A DNA stretch of 64,000 bases from Caprimulgus europaeus (Eukaryota; Chordata; Aves; Caprimulgiformes; Caprimulgidae): contig OU015534.1 in NCBI GenBank assembly GCA_907165065.1, positions 16,437,686-16,501,685 on the forward strand. Reading direction: 5' to 3'. Below are positions 59,001 through 64,000 of the stretch, in pieces (within the stretch, counting starts at the first letter, position 1; every line of letters starts with the position of its first letter). Below the pieces are notes generated by a model. That model saw only the letters and a list, made by a program, of their open reading frames with translations, was not told the origin of the DNA and did not search any database. The translations under genes were made by a program, and so were the position numbers.

Positions 59001-61193
59001 GAGGAGCAGTGGTCCAAGAGGAGTTCTACAACAGTGCCGTGGTTCAGAGAAAGGAAAACTCCATGCTCAGTGGCCAAGCCACTCTCTGGACTTGGCTTAA
59101 AATGAGAAGCTACCATGTCCAGAAGAACAGTCAACTCTGTTAGTATTTCTAAAAGGAGAAAAATTAATCTAAAAGGTATGATTTTAGAAGTATTGTATGA
59201 GCATGTCCCTGATTTTTTACACTAGCTCTCTAGTTTGGCCAGAGTATACAAAGTGTTTTCCTCTGTATTACGGCACAAGTACACAGCTCAGATTCCCATG
59301 CCTGTGAAATACTCTCTTCTTTCAAGGTTTTTCTCTGTGTACCTTGTAGATCACTCTTCAAACATTCTACAACTCAGCACTGGAGAGGGACAAGGGGAAC
59401 ACAAGGCTGTTCTTGTTTCAAAATTAAAGACTTTGACAACCAGTTTGGTGAGAGATTTAGGAGTCAGAGCTGTAGGAGCCTTATTTATTTAACCTGCAGA
59501 GACAGCCCTGTACAGGTAGCGGGTCCTGTGCCCAATGGCATTTCCACAAAAAGGTGGTCTAGGTTGCAAAGGACTGACTGGTTTCATGTACGCTAAGGAA
59601 AACTGATCCTTTTGCAAAGAATTCTGATTTCTTAACACAGGCAAGCAACTCGGGTTGTGGACTTTCCTTCTCTGGAGACATTCAAAACCCGCCTGGATGC
59701 CTTCCTGTGTGATCTCATTCAGGTGTTCCTGCGCCGGCAGGGGATTGGACTAGATGATCTTTCCAGGTCCCTTCCAATCCCTCACATTCTGTGTTTCTGT
59801 GATTGCTTTCTCTCTAGTCAAGTAAGTTAGGTAAACAAGATGAATTCTGTCCTTATGGAAGTATATAAATATATATTCTGAAACTATCTTAGATTTTGAA
59901 TTTAGGTAATCTGCATCTGCGCTACTGTACTACTTTACTGTAATTGAGTTTAAGTTTCTCTATCAGCAATTTCTCTTTACAGATATCAGATAAAACCCCT
60001 TTTTAAATTGCACTCAGATGATTCCTGAAGACCCACAGACATAGCTATTAAACTCACAGATCTCCCAAGAAGGCCACCTTCAGGCAGCCACCTAACTGCT
60101 CATAACCATCCAAGCACACCCAGATTACAGACCAGGCACGCTTGAGCAGCATAACCCTCACTACCACACAAAACAAATCCTTCCCTGTCCCACCCTGAGC
60201 TCCCTGTAAACTTCATTCAAGCCACAGACAGAATAAAATAAGCACTTTACAAAAACAGACACATAGCGGTAACCTCCACAATATCATTCCAGCTATCAAA
60301 AGTTCACATTCACAACCTCCTCACCTAGGCTGCTTTTAGCCTGGCTGTAGAGGAGAGCAGAGCTCTGCCTTTGCATAGTAAGTGACCATGCACTAGAAAC
60401 ACCTAAGCTTATTGCAGAAGCATGTGAACACGGGACACCTCATCACGTCATCTCCGTTATTAAGAGAGTAACCTCAGCTCTTAAACGTAAATACTGCAGG
60501 TTTTGTTTGTTCACTTTGTTTTCAGAGCTAGGTACCAAGAGAGAGGAGAGCAGCCAGGTTACCTGTGAGTGCAGAGGCACACTCTCCCCTAGGATGCCTA
60601 CCCCACCCTCGGGGAGGGGGCGCTTTCCTGGCTCTCGGGTCAGGCTGTCCCCGCTCCCCGGGGCCACACGCCCGCGTAACCCTCCTCGGCCGGGCTTCCC
60701 AGCGCCGGGCTGCCTGCCGGGGCGCGGGCTGGGACGTGGGAAGGGTGACACGAGGGTGCTGGACGGGGCTGAAAACGTCCAGCAAGGTAAGAGGGAGCGG
60801 GGAGACAAGGGAGAGCGTCTGGAAGCGGCGGGCAGAGATGAGAGACGCGCAACCCCCGGCACAGACGAGCTCCGTCCGGGGAGCCGGCACCCCGCAGCCC
60901 CGCCGGTCTTCCCGGGGCACACGGGACCCCGCGGGGCTGCGGCGGGAGCTCAGGGGCGGGGAACAGACCACCGGCGGCACCGTCCTCTGCCCCCATCCCC
61001 CGCCGGCCCCGCCACCAGCCCCGGGGCCGATCCCCCTGCCCAGCCCAGCCCAGCCCCGCGGCGGGGTGGCGGAGCGAAGCGCTGCTCCCCGGGGACCGCT
61101 CGGGACCCGCCGTCACGCCGCCCCGGCTCCCGCTTACGTGTGTGCCGCGGGAGAGACGCGTCCTCGCCTTGTCCTCTCGGCTCCCAAATGCAT
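4970..61193 (-). CDS. COL24A1: COL24A1, collagen alpha-1(XXIV) chain, 5' part (19 exons, 3'-incomplete)
   Basis: This is a spliced coding region: join of 19 exons from 61193 down to 4970, 2,229 nt, 743 residues without a stop. Order of parts: basic N-terminus and signal peptide (residues 1 to about 34), TSPN domain (about 70-240), variable region (about 241-461), Gly-X-Y triple helix from Gly462 to the window edge. The TSPN segment contains stretches nearly identical to human COL24A1 as I remember it ([35 protein letters not shown]), and exon 5 encodes [18 protein letters not shown], the same as human. All 16 short exons align one-to-one with the human chain. Collagen XXIV is a secreted minor fibrillar collagen associated with type I collagen in developing bone and cornea. 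COL27A1 is the only close alternative, but the TSPN match points to COL24A1. The remaining helix and the C-propeptide are outside the window. Confidence 0.96.
5024..6721 (-). other. COL24A1: COL24A1 intron 18
   Basis: A 1,698-bp GT-AG intron. It holds an AT-rich, TATA/ATTA-type low-complexity tract at about 5888-5970; nothing else is recognised. Confidence 0.85.
5888..5970. repeat. AT-rich low-complexity tract
   Basis: An almost pure A/T run of interleaved ATTATA/TATAT words that is partly self-complementary. Confidence 0.75.
6722..6775 (-). CDS. COL24A1: COL24A1 exon 18 (collagen triplets)
   Basis: A 54-nt phase-0 exon encodes [18 protein letters not shown], residues 708-725, against human GAVGLPGPPGMRGKPGPS. 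Acceptor TTTTTTCAG, donor GTAGGT. Six regular triplets. Confidence 0.95.
6776..7406 (-). other. COL24A1: COL24A1 intron 17
   Basis: A 631-bp GT-AG intron with no repeat or extra exon seen. Confidence 0.85.
7407..7460 (-). CDS. COL24A1: COL24A1 exon 17 (collagen triplets)
   Basis: A 54-nt phase-0 exon encodes [18 protein letters not shown], residues 690-707, against human GEQGTAGELGEPGYPGDK. Acceptor TGTTTAG, donor GTAATT. Six regular triplets. Confidence 0.95.
7461..8092 (-). other. COL24A1: COL24A1 intron 16
   Basis: A 632-bp intron, AT-rich, with no further feature seen. Confidence 0.85.
8093..8137 (-). CDS. COL24A1: COL24A1 exon 16 (collagen triplets, 45 bp)
   Basis: A 45-nt phase-0 exon encodes [15 protein letters not shown], residues 675-689, against human GLSGNKGLPGIKGDK. 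Acceptor TTAATAG; the donor GTGATT lacks G at +5. It is the last 45-bp exon of the alternating run. Confidence 0.94.
8138..8228 (-). other. COL24A1: COL24A1 intron 15 (91 bp minimal intron)
   Basis: A GT-AG intron of only 91 bp (donor GTATGG, acceptor TTTAATAG) between exons 15 and 16. Most neighbouring introns are 0.6-6.6 kb. Confidence 0.9.
8229..8282 (-). CDS. COL24A1: COL24A1 exon 15 (collagen triplets)
   Basis: A 54-nt phase-0 exon encodes [18 protein letters not shown], residues 657-674, against human GSVGPVGPIGPAGIPGPM. Acceptor CTTGTAG, donor GTATGG. It is separated from exon 16 by only 91 bp, by far the shortest intron here. Confidence 0.94.
8283..13096 (-). other. COL24A1: COL24A1 intron 14
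   Basis: A 4,814-bp intron of unique AT-rich sequence with short A/T homopolymers (for example near 9965 and 11680). No transposon or extra exon is recognised. Confidence 0.8.
13097..13141 (-). CDS. COL24A1: COL24A1 exon 14 (collagen triplets, 45 bp)
   Basis: A 45-nt phase-0 exon encodes [15 protein letters not shown], residues 642-656, against human [15 protein letters not shown]. Acceptor TTCGAAG, donor GTGAGT. Five regular triplets. Confidence 0.95.
13142..15600 (-). other. COL24A1: COL24A1 intron 13
   Basis: A 2,459-bp intron. A moderately GC-rich patch lies near 14150-14290; I see no protein or repeat signature in it. Confidence 0.8.
15601..15654 (-). CDS. COL24A1: COL24A1 exon 13 (collagen triplets)
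   Basis: A 54-nt phase-0 exon encodes [18 protein letters not shown], residues 624-641, against human GFPGDFGDRGPAGLDGSP. Acceptor GCTTTAG after a CT-rich tract, donor GTAAGT. The intron before it (intron 12) carries two CR1 copies in opposite orientations. Confidence 0.95.
17168..17523 (+). mobile_element. CR1 LINE, 5'-truncated 3' end
   Basis: The 3' end of a chicken-repeat-1 type LINE. It shows the characteristic order: cluster around 'TTTCAATACTTAAAGGGAG', 'GACAAGGGGTAACAG', 'GTGAAACACTGGAACAGG', 'TTGCCCAGAGAGGTGG', then a tail ending CATTTCATGATTC. It is diverged and non-coding, and lies antisense to COL24A1. Confidence 0.9.
19238..20097 (-). mobile_element. CR1 LINE, 5'-truncated, with remnant of the ORF2 C-terminus
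   Basis: A CR1 copy of about 860 bp on the minus strand. Its 3' end (low coordinate) has the ATTCTGTGATTCTATG tail. Upstream, minus-strand bases 19896-19579 read the CR1 reverse-transcriptase C-terminal end (motifs such as [30 protein letters not shown]). Homology continues further upstream in another frame, so the copy is frameshifted, lacks the endonuclease and RT catalytic parts, and is dead. Confidence 0.92.
20298..20342 (-). CDS. COL24A1: COL24A1 exon 12 (collagen triplets, 45 bp, basic)
   Basis: A 45-nt phase-0 exon encodes [15 protein letters not shown], residues 609-623, against human GIPGIRGKKGFKGRQ. Five of fifteen residues are basic and the basic positions are kept between species. 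The charge cluster would be compatible with glycosaminoglycan binding, which is inference only. Acceptor TTCTCAG; donor GTAAAG, with A at +5. Confidence 0.95.
20343..21019 (-). other. COL24A1: COL24A1 intron 11
   Basis: A 677-bp intron with a short A run near 20452-20466 and no other feature. Confidence 0.85.
21020..21073 (-). CDS. COL24A1: COL24A1 exon 11 (collagen triplets)
   Basis: A 54-nt phase-0 exon encodes [18 protein letters not shown], residues 591-608, against human GFIGSPGEAGQLGPEGER. Acceptor GTTTTTAG, donor GTAGGT. The GPEGER end is conserved. GER triplets occur in integrin-binding collagen motifs, but this one is not a known binding sequence. Confidence 0.95.
21074..23268 (-). 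other. COL24A1: COL24A1 intron 10
   Basis: A 2,195-bp intron containing A-rich tracts at about 22380-22430 and 22660-22710. No transposon or exon is recognised. Confidence 0.8.
23269..23313 (-). CDS. COL24A1: COL24A1 exon 10 (collagen triplets, 45 bp)
   Basis: A 45-nt phase-0 exon encodes [15 protein letters not shown], residues 576-590, against human [15 protein letters not shown]. Acceptor TAATAG, donor GTAAGTAAG. All five triplets are regular. Confidence 0.95.
23314..24502 (-). other. COL24A1: COL24A1 intron 9
   Basis: A 1,189-bp intron with a perfect short inverted repeat at 23730-23758; otherwise unremarkable. Confidence 0.85.
23730..23758. repeat. Perfect 13-bp inverted repeat with 3-bp loop
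   Basis: The arms TCCATTACAATAT and ATATTGTAATGGA are exact reverse complements around AAA. The hairpin is AT-rich and too short for a microRNA precursor. Confidence 0.85.
24503..24556 (-). CDS. COL24A1: COL24A1 exon 9 (collagen triplets)
   Basis: A 54-nt phase-0 exon encodes [18 protein letters not shown], residues 558-575, aligning with human GIPGFAGNIGSPGYPGRQ. The acceptor TACTTAG follows a good pyrimidine tract. The donor is GTGCAG, which lacks the usual G at +5 and is the weakest donor in the window. Length and protein alignment still leave little doubt about the boundary. Confidence 0.94.
24557..26816 (-). other. COL24A1: COL24A1 intron 8
   Basis: A 2,260-bp intron with an 11-bp tandem duplication (ACAGATTGCTT twice, 26708-26729) and no transposon seen. 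Confidence 0.8.
26817..26861 (-). CDS. COL24A1: COL24A1 exon 8 (collagen triplets, 45 bp)
   Basis: A 45-nt phase-0 exon encodes [15 protein letters not shown], residues 543-557, five regular triplets aligning with human [15 protein letters not shown]. Acceptor ATCTACAG, donor GTAGGT. It is the first 45-bp exon, opening the 45/54 alternation that runs to exon 16. Confidence 0.95.
26862..33487 (-). other. COL24A1: COL24A1 intron 7
   Basis: A 6,626-bp intron, the longest here. It has an imperfect direct repeat of about 30 bp around TTTTACAGTCCCAGC (28525-28584), T-rich tracts near 29890-29915 and A runs near 30968 and 32383. I found no CR1 copy and no extra collagen exon. Confidence 0.8.
28525..28584. 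repeat. Imperfect tandem duplication (~30-bp unit)
   Basis: Two adjacent copies begin TTTTACAGTCCCAGC and end ATTTCA, separated by small substitutions and a 2-bp indel. Confidence 0.65.
33488..33541 (-). CDS. COL24A1: COL24A1 exon 7 (collagen triplets)
   Basis: A 54-nt phase-0 exon encodes [18 protein letters not shown], residues 525-542, six regular triplets aligning with human GDQGLSGLMGPPGMQGDK. Acceptor TTGAACAG, donor GTAAGT. It is the last of four consecutive 54-bp exons before the alternating 45/54 run. The 6.6-kb intron after it is the longest in the window. Confidence 0.95.
33542..35546 (-). other. COL24A1: COL24A1 intron 6
   Basis: A 2,005-bp intron with a short (AT)n run at 33915-33929 and AT-rich sequence near 35400-35455. 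No other element is seen. Confidence 0.8.
35547..35600 (-). CDS. COL24A1: COL24A1 exon 6 (helix with interruption)
   Basis: A 54-nt phase-0 exon encodes [18 protein letters not shown], residues 507-524. The Gly-X-Y register breaks twice: GFSP has four residues and GQAKR five, before GEK restores it. Human has the same break lengths (GFSP, GQPVP), so the imperfection is a conserved feature of this chain and not a local error. The bird sequence puts a basic KR pair where I recall a Val-Pro in human. Acceptor GTGACAG; donor GTAACA, off consensus at +5. Confidence 0.96.
35880..36450. other. Intronic GC/CpG-rich islet of unknown nature
   Basis: About 570 bp of GC-rich sequence with roughly 25 or more CpG dinucleotides by eye sits inside AT-rich intron 5. 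Several frames on both strands stay open for 60-190 codons, as expected of GC-rich DNA, and none resembles a protein I know. It could be an orphan CpG island (alternative promoter or enhancer), the 5' end of an unannotated transcript, or an old GC-rich insertion. Confidence 0.6.
37851..37945. repeat. AT microsatellite-like tract with short CA end
   Basis: Interrupted TATA/AATATA words run into a short ACACACAC stretch. Confidence 0.75.
38613..38668. repeat. Polypyrimidine (CT)n-T14 tract switching to A15
   Basis: A pyrimidine run with a (CT)n core ends in 14 T and passes directly into 15 A, making a perfect T/A palindrome. Length may be unreliable in assembly. Confidence 0.8.
38985..39038 (-). 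CDS. COL24A1: COL24A1 exon 5 (collagen triplets)
   Basis: A 54-nt phase-0 exon encodes [18 protein letters not shown], residues 489-506, identical to human COL24A1 as I remember it. The acceptor has a strong T tract of about 14 bases before GTTAATAG; the donor is GTAAGT. This is the best-conserved short exon in the window and a good anchor for the identification. Confidence 0.97.
39039..40751 (-). other. COL24A1: COL24A1 intron 4
   Basis: A 1,713-bp intron, locally T/G-rich near 39980-40040, with no recognised element. Confidence 0.8.
40752..40805 (-). CDS. COL24A1: COL24A1 exon 4 (collagen triplets)
   Basis: A 54-nt phase-0 exon with acceptor CATCAG and donor GTGAGT encodes [18 protein letters not shown], residues 471-488, six uninterrupted Gly-X-Y triplets. 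The human sequence differs at only two positions as I recall it. It continues the helix begun at the end of exon 3 (GPP|GPP). The basic GKRGPR end is conserved. Confidence 0.96.
40806..46913 (-). other. COL24A1: COL24A1 intron 3
   Basis: A 6,108-bp intron of mostly unique sequence. It has a 12-bp tandem duplication (ATATCCCTGTAA twice, 45766-45789) and a short (CA)n run (46100-46115). No transposon or exon is recognised. Confidence 0.8.
46100..46115. repeat. (CA)n microsatellite, short
   Basis: About eight CA units. Confidence 0.85.
46914..48205 (-). CDS. COL24A1: COL24A1 exon 3 (TSPN domain, variable region, start of triple helix)
   Basis: This 1,292-nt exon enters in phase 1 and ends on a complete codon; donor GTAAGT. 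It encodes residues 40-470. The mature N-terminus VDVLHQLGL matches human IDILHQLGL. The TSPN (laminin-G-like) domain spans about 70-240, with Cys178, Cys217, Cys232 and Cys239. The variable region has N-glycosylation sequons at Asn270, Asn305, Asn360 and Asn401, with another at Asn124 in the TSPN domain. It ends in an acidic, Tyr-bearing stretch (Tyr437, Tyr444, Tyr446 among Asp/Glu) just before the first triplets GPK-GET-GPP (from Gly462). The variable region appears somewhat shorter than human, and it is the least conserved part. One large exon for TSPN plus linker is typical of COL24A1/COL27A1. Confidence 0.97.
49750..50100 (+). mobile_element. Old, diverged CR1-like fragment
   Basis: The order of words matches a CR1 3' region, heavily mutated: GAGAAAAGGCTGAAGGAGC, a block of the 'aagatgcaacacaataaattcc' type, GGTTAAGTGCTGCACCAAGAG, GAGATTTTCAAAGCCCAACTGGACA, and GATCAGATGAG near the end. 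No clean tail remains. Confidence 0.55.
53682..53711. repeat. A-rich (GAA/A)n tract
   Basis: An 18-base-scale A run flanked by AGAAGAAG words. Confidence 0.8.
54586..54647 (-). CDS. COL24A1: COL24A1 exon 2 (signal peptide hydrophobic core)
   Basis: This 62-nt exon is flanked by AG (54648-54649) and donor GTGAGA. It enters in phase 2 and leaves in phase 1. With exon 1 it gives [21 protein letters not shown], residues 19-39, the hydrophobic core of an ER signal peptide with a plausible cleavage after Ala34 (VGVA-QV). The human counterpart has the same length and placement. The exon is too short and too phase-shifted to show up as an open reading frame. Confidence 0.93.
56024..56077. repeat. 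Compound (CA)n(TA)n microsatellite
   Basis: Seven or so CA units are followed by interrupted TATACATATA and a pure TA run. It is likely polymorphic. Confidence 0.9.
58555..58665 (+). mobile_element. CR1 3'-end fragment
   Basis: It ends in AGGTCCCTTCCAATCCCTAACATTCTGTGATTC-type sequence, the signature of a CR1 3' tail. The 5' limit is uncertain. Confidence 0.7.
59650..59810 (+). mobile_element. CR1 3'-end fragment
   Basis: It carries the CR1 3' words TCTCTGGAGACATTCAAAAC, CGCCTGGATGCCTTCCTGTG, GGATTGGACTAGATGATC and TCCAGGTCCCTTCCAATCCC, then the TTCTGTG repeat tail. Confidence 0.85.
61138..61193 (-). CDS. COL24A1: COL24A1 exon 1, coding part (start codon)
   Basis: ATG at 61193-61191 opens [18 protein letters not shown], then two bases (AC) of a Thr codon completed by exon 2. 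Human COL24A1 begins MHLRAHRTRRGKVSP, which settles the frame and start. The donor is GTAAGC. This ATG has a weak context (C at -3). A second ATG 10 nt upstream (61203) is out of frame, so the human match, not ATG order, decides the start. The encoded segment is a long basic n-region before the hydrophobic signal core in exon 2. The 5' UTR continues upstream of 61193 for an unknown distance. Confidence 0.93.
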
Positions 61194-61533
61194 TTGTATG
61201 CATTTGCCCGGGCAGCGGAGGTCCGAGGGAAAGCCAGAGCCGCTGGAGCCGAGCGCCGCGCCGCCGCAGGGTCAGCTCCTCTCCATGAAACCCCGCCGGC
61301 CCCGAGGTCTCCACAGAGCTCCGCGCAAGCCCGAGGGCGGCCCGCGTACGGCCCGCGGGGGCGGGCGCGGAGGGGAGGGTGGGGGGCGCTGCCGGGGGCC
61401 GGGCGGCGGGGGAGCCCCGCGGCTGCCCGCGGAGTGCGGCGGCGGAGCGGAGCGGCGCTGCCCCGCCTGCCCCGGCACCGGCGGCCCTGCCCGCCTGCCT
61501 CGGTGTTGAATTTCAGCGCTGGCTGCCTCGCGA

Positions 61534-61541
61534 TTACATCA
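61534..61541 (-). promoter_or_regulatory. CRE/AP-1-like site (TGATGTAA) in the CpG island
   Basis: On the minus strand this reads TGCTGATGTAATC, a CRE-like core (TGATGTAA, one base from TGACGTAA) preceded by a Maf-type half site (TGCTGA). It lies about 340 bp upstream of the start codon, in a small AT-containing patch inside otherwise very GC-rich DNA. I recall that mouse Col24a1 transcription in osteoblasts was linked to CREB/ATF and AP-1 proteins. The link to this exact site is inference. Confidence 0.4.
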
Positions 61542-61830
61542 GCAACTGCGGCCCCCGGGGCGGGACGGACCCCGGCCGCGCGCTGTGCGCTCTGCCCCGC
61601 GCAGGGACCCCCGGGCGCGGAGCCGGGACGGGAGCGGGAGGAGGAGCTGCAGCCGCCGGCGACCCCGCGGCGCACAGTGCCGAGCAGCGGAGGGAACGGG
61701 CGCCCGGTCCGGCTAGGAGCGAGGGGACGGACGAGGCGCAGCCAGGTGATGCCGTTCAGAGCATCCAGGGGCAGGGAGCACCTTCGATTCCCGCGGGGCG
61801 CAGCTGGGCAGGAAGCTGCAAGTGAACTTA

Positions 61831-64000
61831 AAGTGTGGGGAACGGAGGAGTGGGGAGGAAGGGAGATGATGGAATGGTACAAAGAGAAAAAGCTGAGTGT
61901 GCTGGAGGTTTTTTGCATCTCGAGTATAATTGGAGTGGGGTCCAGCGATCCTCCCTCTGGCAAATGTTTGAAGAGCAGAATTTCCAGTCCTTTTAGCTTG
62001 TCGAGTAATTGTAACTTTATTGTTACAATTGTCTATTGTAACTTTATCCCATAAGGCACCTTTATGCAAACTGTCCCTCAAAACAAACAAGGTGGAGTTA
62101 AACAATACCAGACGTACAGGCTACACGACAAACCCGTGGTCAAATCCTGCAGCATTACTTAGAACTTCCATTGACCTAAGCAGAAATTTAATGTGGGTTA
62201 CGATTGTGGTATTTGGCTCTTGCTGGGCGTTACAAGAACAAAGATTTCACATCAGACCTGCAGCAAAGACCTTCAAGTAGTAGGCAAGATGGAGAAAGGT
62301 GACATGGAATGCAACCACACCAGTCCCAAACAGCAGAAAACAAGGGAAGGGATAAGGCACAAAGAAAGGTTGTAAAAGGCAAGGATTTTATATTGTTGTC
62401 ACTGAGGATGTTCCACTCAGCTGAAAAGGACTTTTTTGGGGAATCCAGGTTGCTGAGAACAGGCAGAAAAACTTGGCAGGGGCGGGGAAATTATGGGAGA
62501 ACCAAGAGCAAATCTTGACCAGTGACTTTTAGGTTATAGGGGAGGGGAAATTGTTCTCAGGTAACACACCAGAATGTTTTAGTGTTTAATTTCACACTCA
62601 AATTAATTTTCAATACTTTGAATCATTCAGAATCTATATAGTCTCAGTGGCTACCATGGGATTTCCTGTTTGCTTCACTTTTTGAAAGCTAAAGGTAAAA
62701 GCTGACAACATTTTGCCTTCCTGTCCAGGTACCTTGCATTAAACAAGTGACAGCAAAATGTGAAAATGTGTTTGTTCACTGAACAGAACATGGTGCCTGC
62801 GCAGGTGGGTATTGGACAGTGTTGCAATACAGTCTTTGTCAGCATTTCTGTCTTAAACCACACTTGAATGGCTTCCAACAACTGCAGTGTTATATTTCAT
62901 TCATTTTTTTTTATTAGCATTAAGATGAACTAAAATGTGTACACTGCAGATTTGATCTGGAAAAGTTTGCTGCCATTCCATGAATTCTATCAATCTCTTA
63001 AATTAGACACCTTGTATGCAGTGGACATATAGTTGATTTCTTGACTCTTTGGCATCTAATAGCATTAGGGCTATTATGGAGAGAATCTGCCCCAAGAGTG
63101 ACCCCGGATAAATCCTGTCCTTGTTCGGTGCACACTGACAAGGACAGGAGACAACCTGCAGCACATGGTGAGATGGGCTGGGGACATTACTTGCTGAGAT
63201 CTCCCTTCCCAGCAGTGTTTGCACTGAAGAAGGCACAAATTGAGATTCTTGCCAGCTACACATACAGGGTGTAAATAAAGCTTTGCTGACTCTGATTATG
63301 CAGTGACTTAAAACAGAACAATTTTTAAAATTAGCATTGGTTGTTCTGTTTTCTGTGTTCAAAATTACAAAATTAAGTTCTGCAAAGTAGAACCCATTAT
63401 TCCTGTTTTGCACTTTCCTCCTTAGGTCCCTGCTACAGCCCCGTTGTGGTTTGAACCCAGCATTTAGGCTGTTTGGGCAGAGTCCTTGGCTATTCATTGG
63501 GGGCTGGTCAGGCCATGGGGAGGCACAGGCCAGGGGGAAGGATTACCCGTGCCCTTCCTTTTCCCCGCCGCACACAGCTCACACGTGTGAGCCACGTGTC
63601 CACAAATGAGTTGGGAATGTGCAAGGGATGCTGCTTGTTCCCTTCCTTGTGTCTTTCCACCTGGCAGCTCTCACACTCTTTTTTTTTTTTTCTGAGAAAT
63701 GACTAAAGTTACTCTGCAATTTAGTTGCTCTCCTTCAATATTAACACCCTTCAGAGCTGCTGAAGCTCCTGACAGAAGAAATTAGCACCATCTAATGTAG
63801 ATGAAAGCAAATGAAAAAGCAGAAGGAACAGAAGACTTCCCCCATGCCAGGCTGTGAGTGTGTGGCACTGTTGGAAGTAGTCCAGCAGTCCCCAGCTTGT
63901 TGCCCATCACCTTGTGTTCTAGATCAGTTCCAAATTTCTTCTAAACTTCATGGCCAAAAATCAGTATCAGTTTTATTCTTACACTTGCTTCTTCCAAGTG
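61831..64000. other. Upstream flank of COL24A1, no gene recognised
   Basis: 2.2 kb upstream of the CpG island. I see no exon of a neighbouring gene and no transposon with a clear tail. It holds a paired E-box motif (63577-63598). In mammals the next gene on this side is ODF2L, and nothing of it is recognised here. Confidence 0.6.
63577..63598. promoter_or_regulatory. Paired canonical E-boxes (CACGTG), first within a 16-bp palindrome
   Basis: GCTCACACGTGTGAGC (63577-63592) is a perfect palindrome centred on CACGTG (63582-63587). A second CACGTG follows at 63593-63598, five bases later. It lies about 2.4 kb upstream of the start codon. The motifs are plain in the sequence; function is inferred. 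Confidence 0.45.

Larger units (their letters stand above)
54648..61137 (-). other. COL24A1: COL24A1 intron 1
   Basis: A 6,490-bp intron starting inside the CpG island. It contains a CA/TA microsatellite (56024-56077) and two CR1 3'-end fragments (about 58555-58665 and 59650-59810). The remaining sequence is unrecognised. Confidence 0.85.
60590..61830. promoter_or_regulatory. COL24A1: CpG island covering the COL24A1 5' end (presumed promoter)
   Basis: A sharp GC- and CpG-rich block of about 1.2 kb stands out from AT-rich surroundings and covers exon 1, the start of intron 1 and several hundred bases upstream. GC-box-like stretches (GGGGCGGG) are visible near 61347-61365 and 61556-61565. I see no TATA box upstream of the start codon on the minus strand, which fits a CpG-island promoter with dispersed starts. 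The exact transcription start and 5' UTR cannot be fixed from sequence. Long open frames on both strands here are a by-product of GC richness. Confidence 0.8.

Noticed and set aside
60507..62054. Long plus-strand open frame (515 codons) in the CpG island, with other long frames on both strands
   Set aside because: GC-rich DNA has few stops, several frames are open at once, composition is Ala/Arg/Gly/Pro low complexity, and it overlaps the true COL24A1 exon 1. No domain is recognised.
63003..63497. Minus-strand open frame of 164 codons in the upstream flank
   Set aside because: No recognisable motif and no splice or promoter context; a chance open frame of this length is plausible.
1..64000. 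tRNA, rRNA, microRNA, CRISPR, phage or multi-gene accessory system
   Set aside because: No cloverleaf, rRNA core, long stable hairpin, regular repeat-spacer array or bacterial-type gene cluster was seen.

Overview
The window is vertebrate, almost certainly avian, genomic DNA. It is AT-rich, has GT-AG introns of 0.1-6.6 kb, carries several CR1 non-LTR retrotransposon remnants with the usual avian 3' tails, and has one unmethylated-type CpG island. The species cannot be told from the sequence. One protein-coding gene is recognised: the 5' part of COL24A1 (collagen alpha-1(XXIV) chain, a minor fibrillar collagen), read on the minus strand. I identified it by matching remembered human COL24A1, which agrees through the start, the signal peptide, the thrombospondin-N-like (TSPN) domain and sixteen consecutive short collagen exons.

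Layout, in transcription order (high to low coordinate). About 61.2-64 kb is upstream DNA with a paired E-box motif. About 60.6-61.8 kb is a CpG island with the presumed TATA-less promoter and coding exon 1 (61138-61193). Exon 2 (54586-54647) encodes the signal peptide core. The 1.29-kb exon 3 (46914-48205) encodes the TSPN domain, a variable acidic linker and the first three Gly-X-Y triplets. Exons 4-19 (40805 down to 4970) are 54- or 45-bp collagen exons, each starting on a Gly codon. The remaining 5 kb (1-4969) is intron 19, and the gene runs out of the window. The visible coding sequence is 2,229 nt, 743 codons, with no frame break.

How it works: the pieces make a secreted procollagen chain with signal peptide, N-terminal TSPN domain, glycosylated variable region and the start of the triple helix. 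The rest of the helix and the C-propeptide lie outside the window. Exons 8-16 alternate strictly 45/54 bp, which looks like the unfused form of the exon pattern known in clade A fibrillar collagen genes. Other points of interest are an overlapping out-of-frame upstream ATG 10 nt before the start, a NAGNAG acceptor at exon 3, a CpG-rich islet inside intron 5, and an inverted CR1 pair in intron 12. I found no operon, CRISPR, phage, tRNA, rRNA or novel multi-gene system; the window is essentially one large intron-rich gene.
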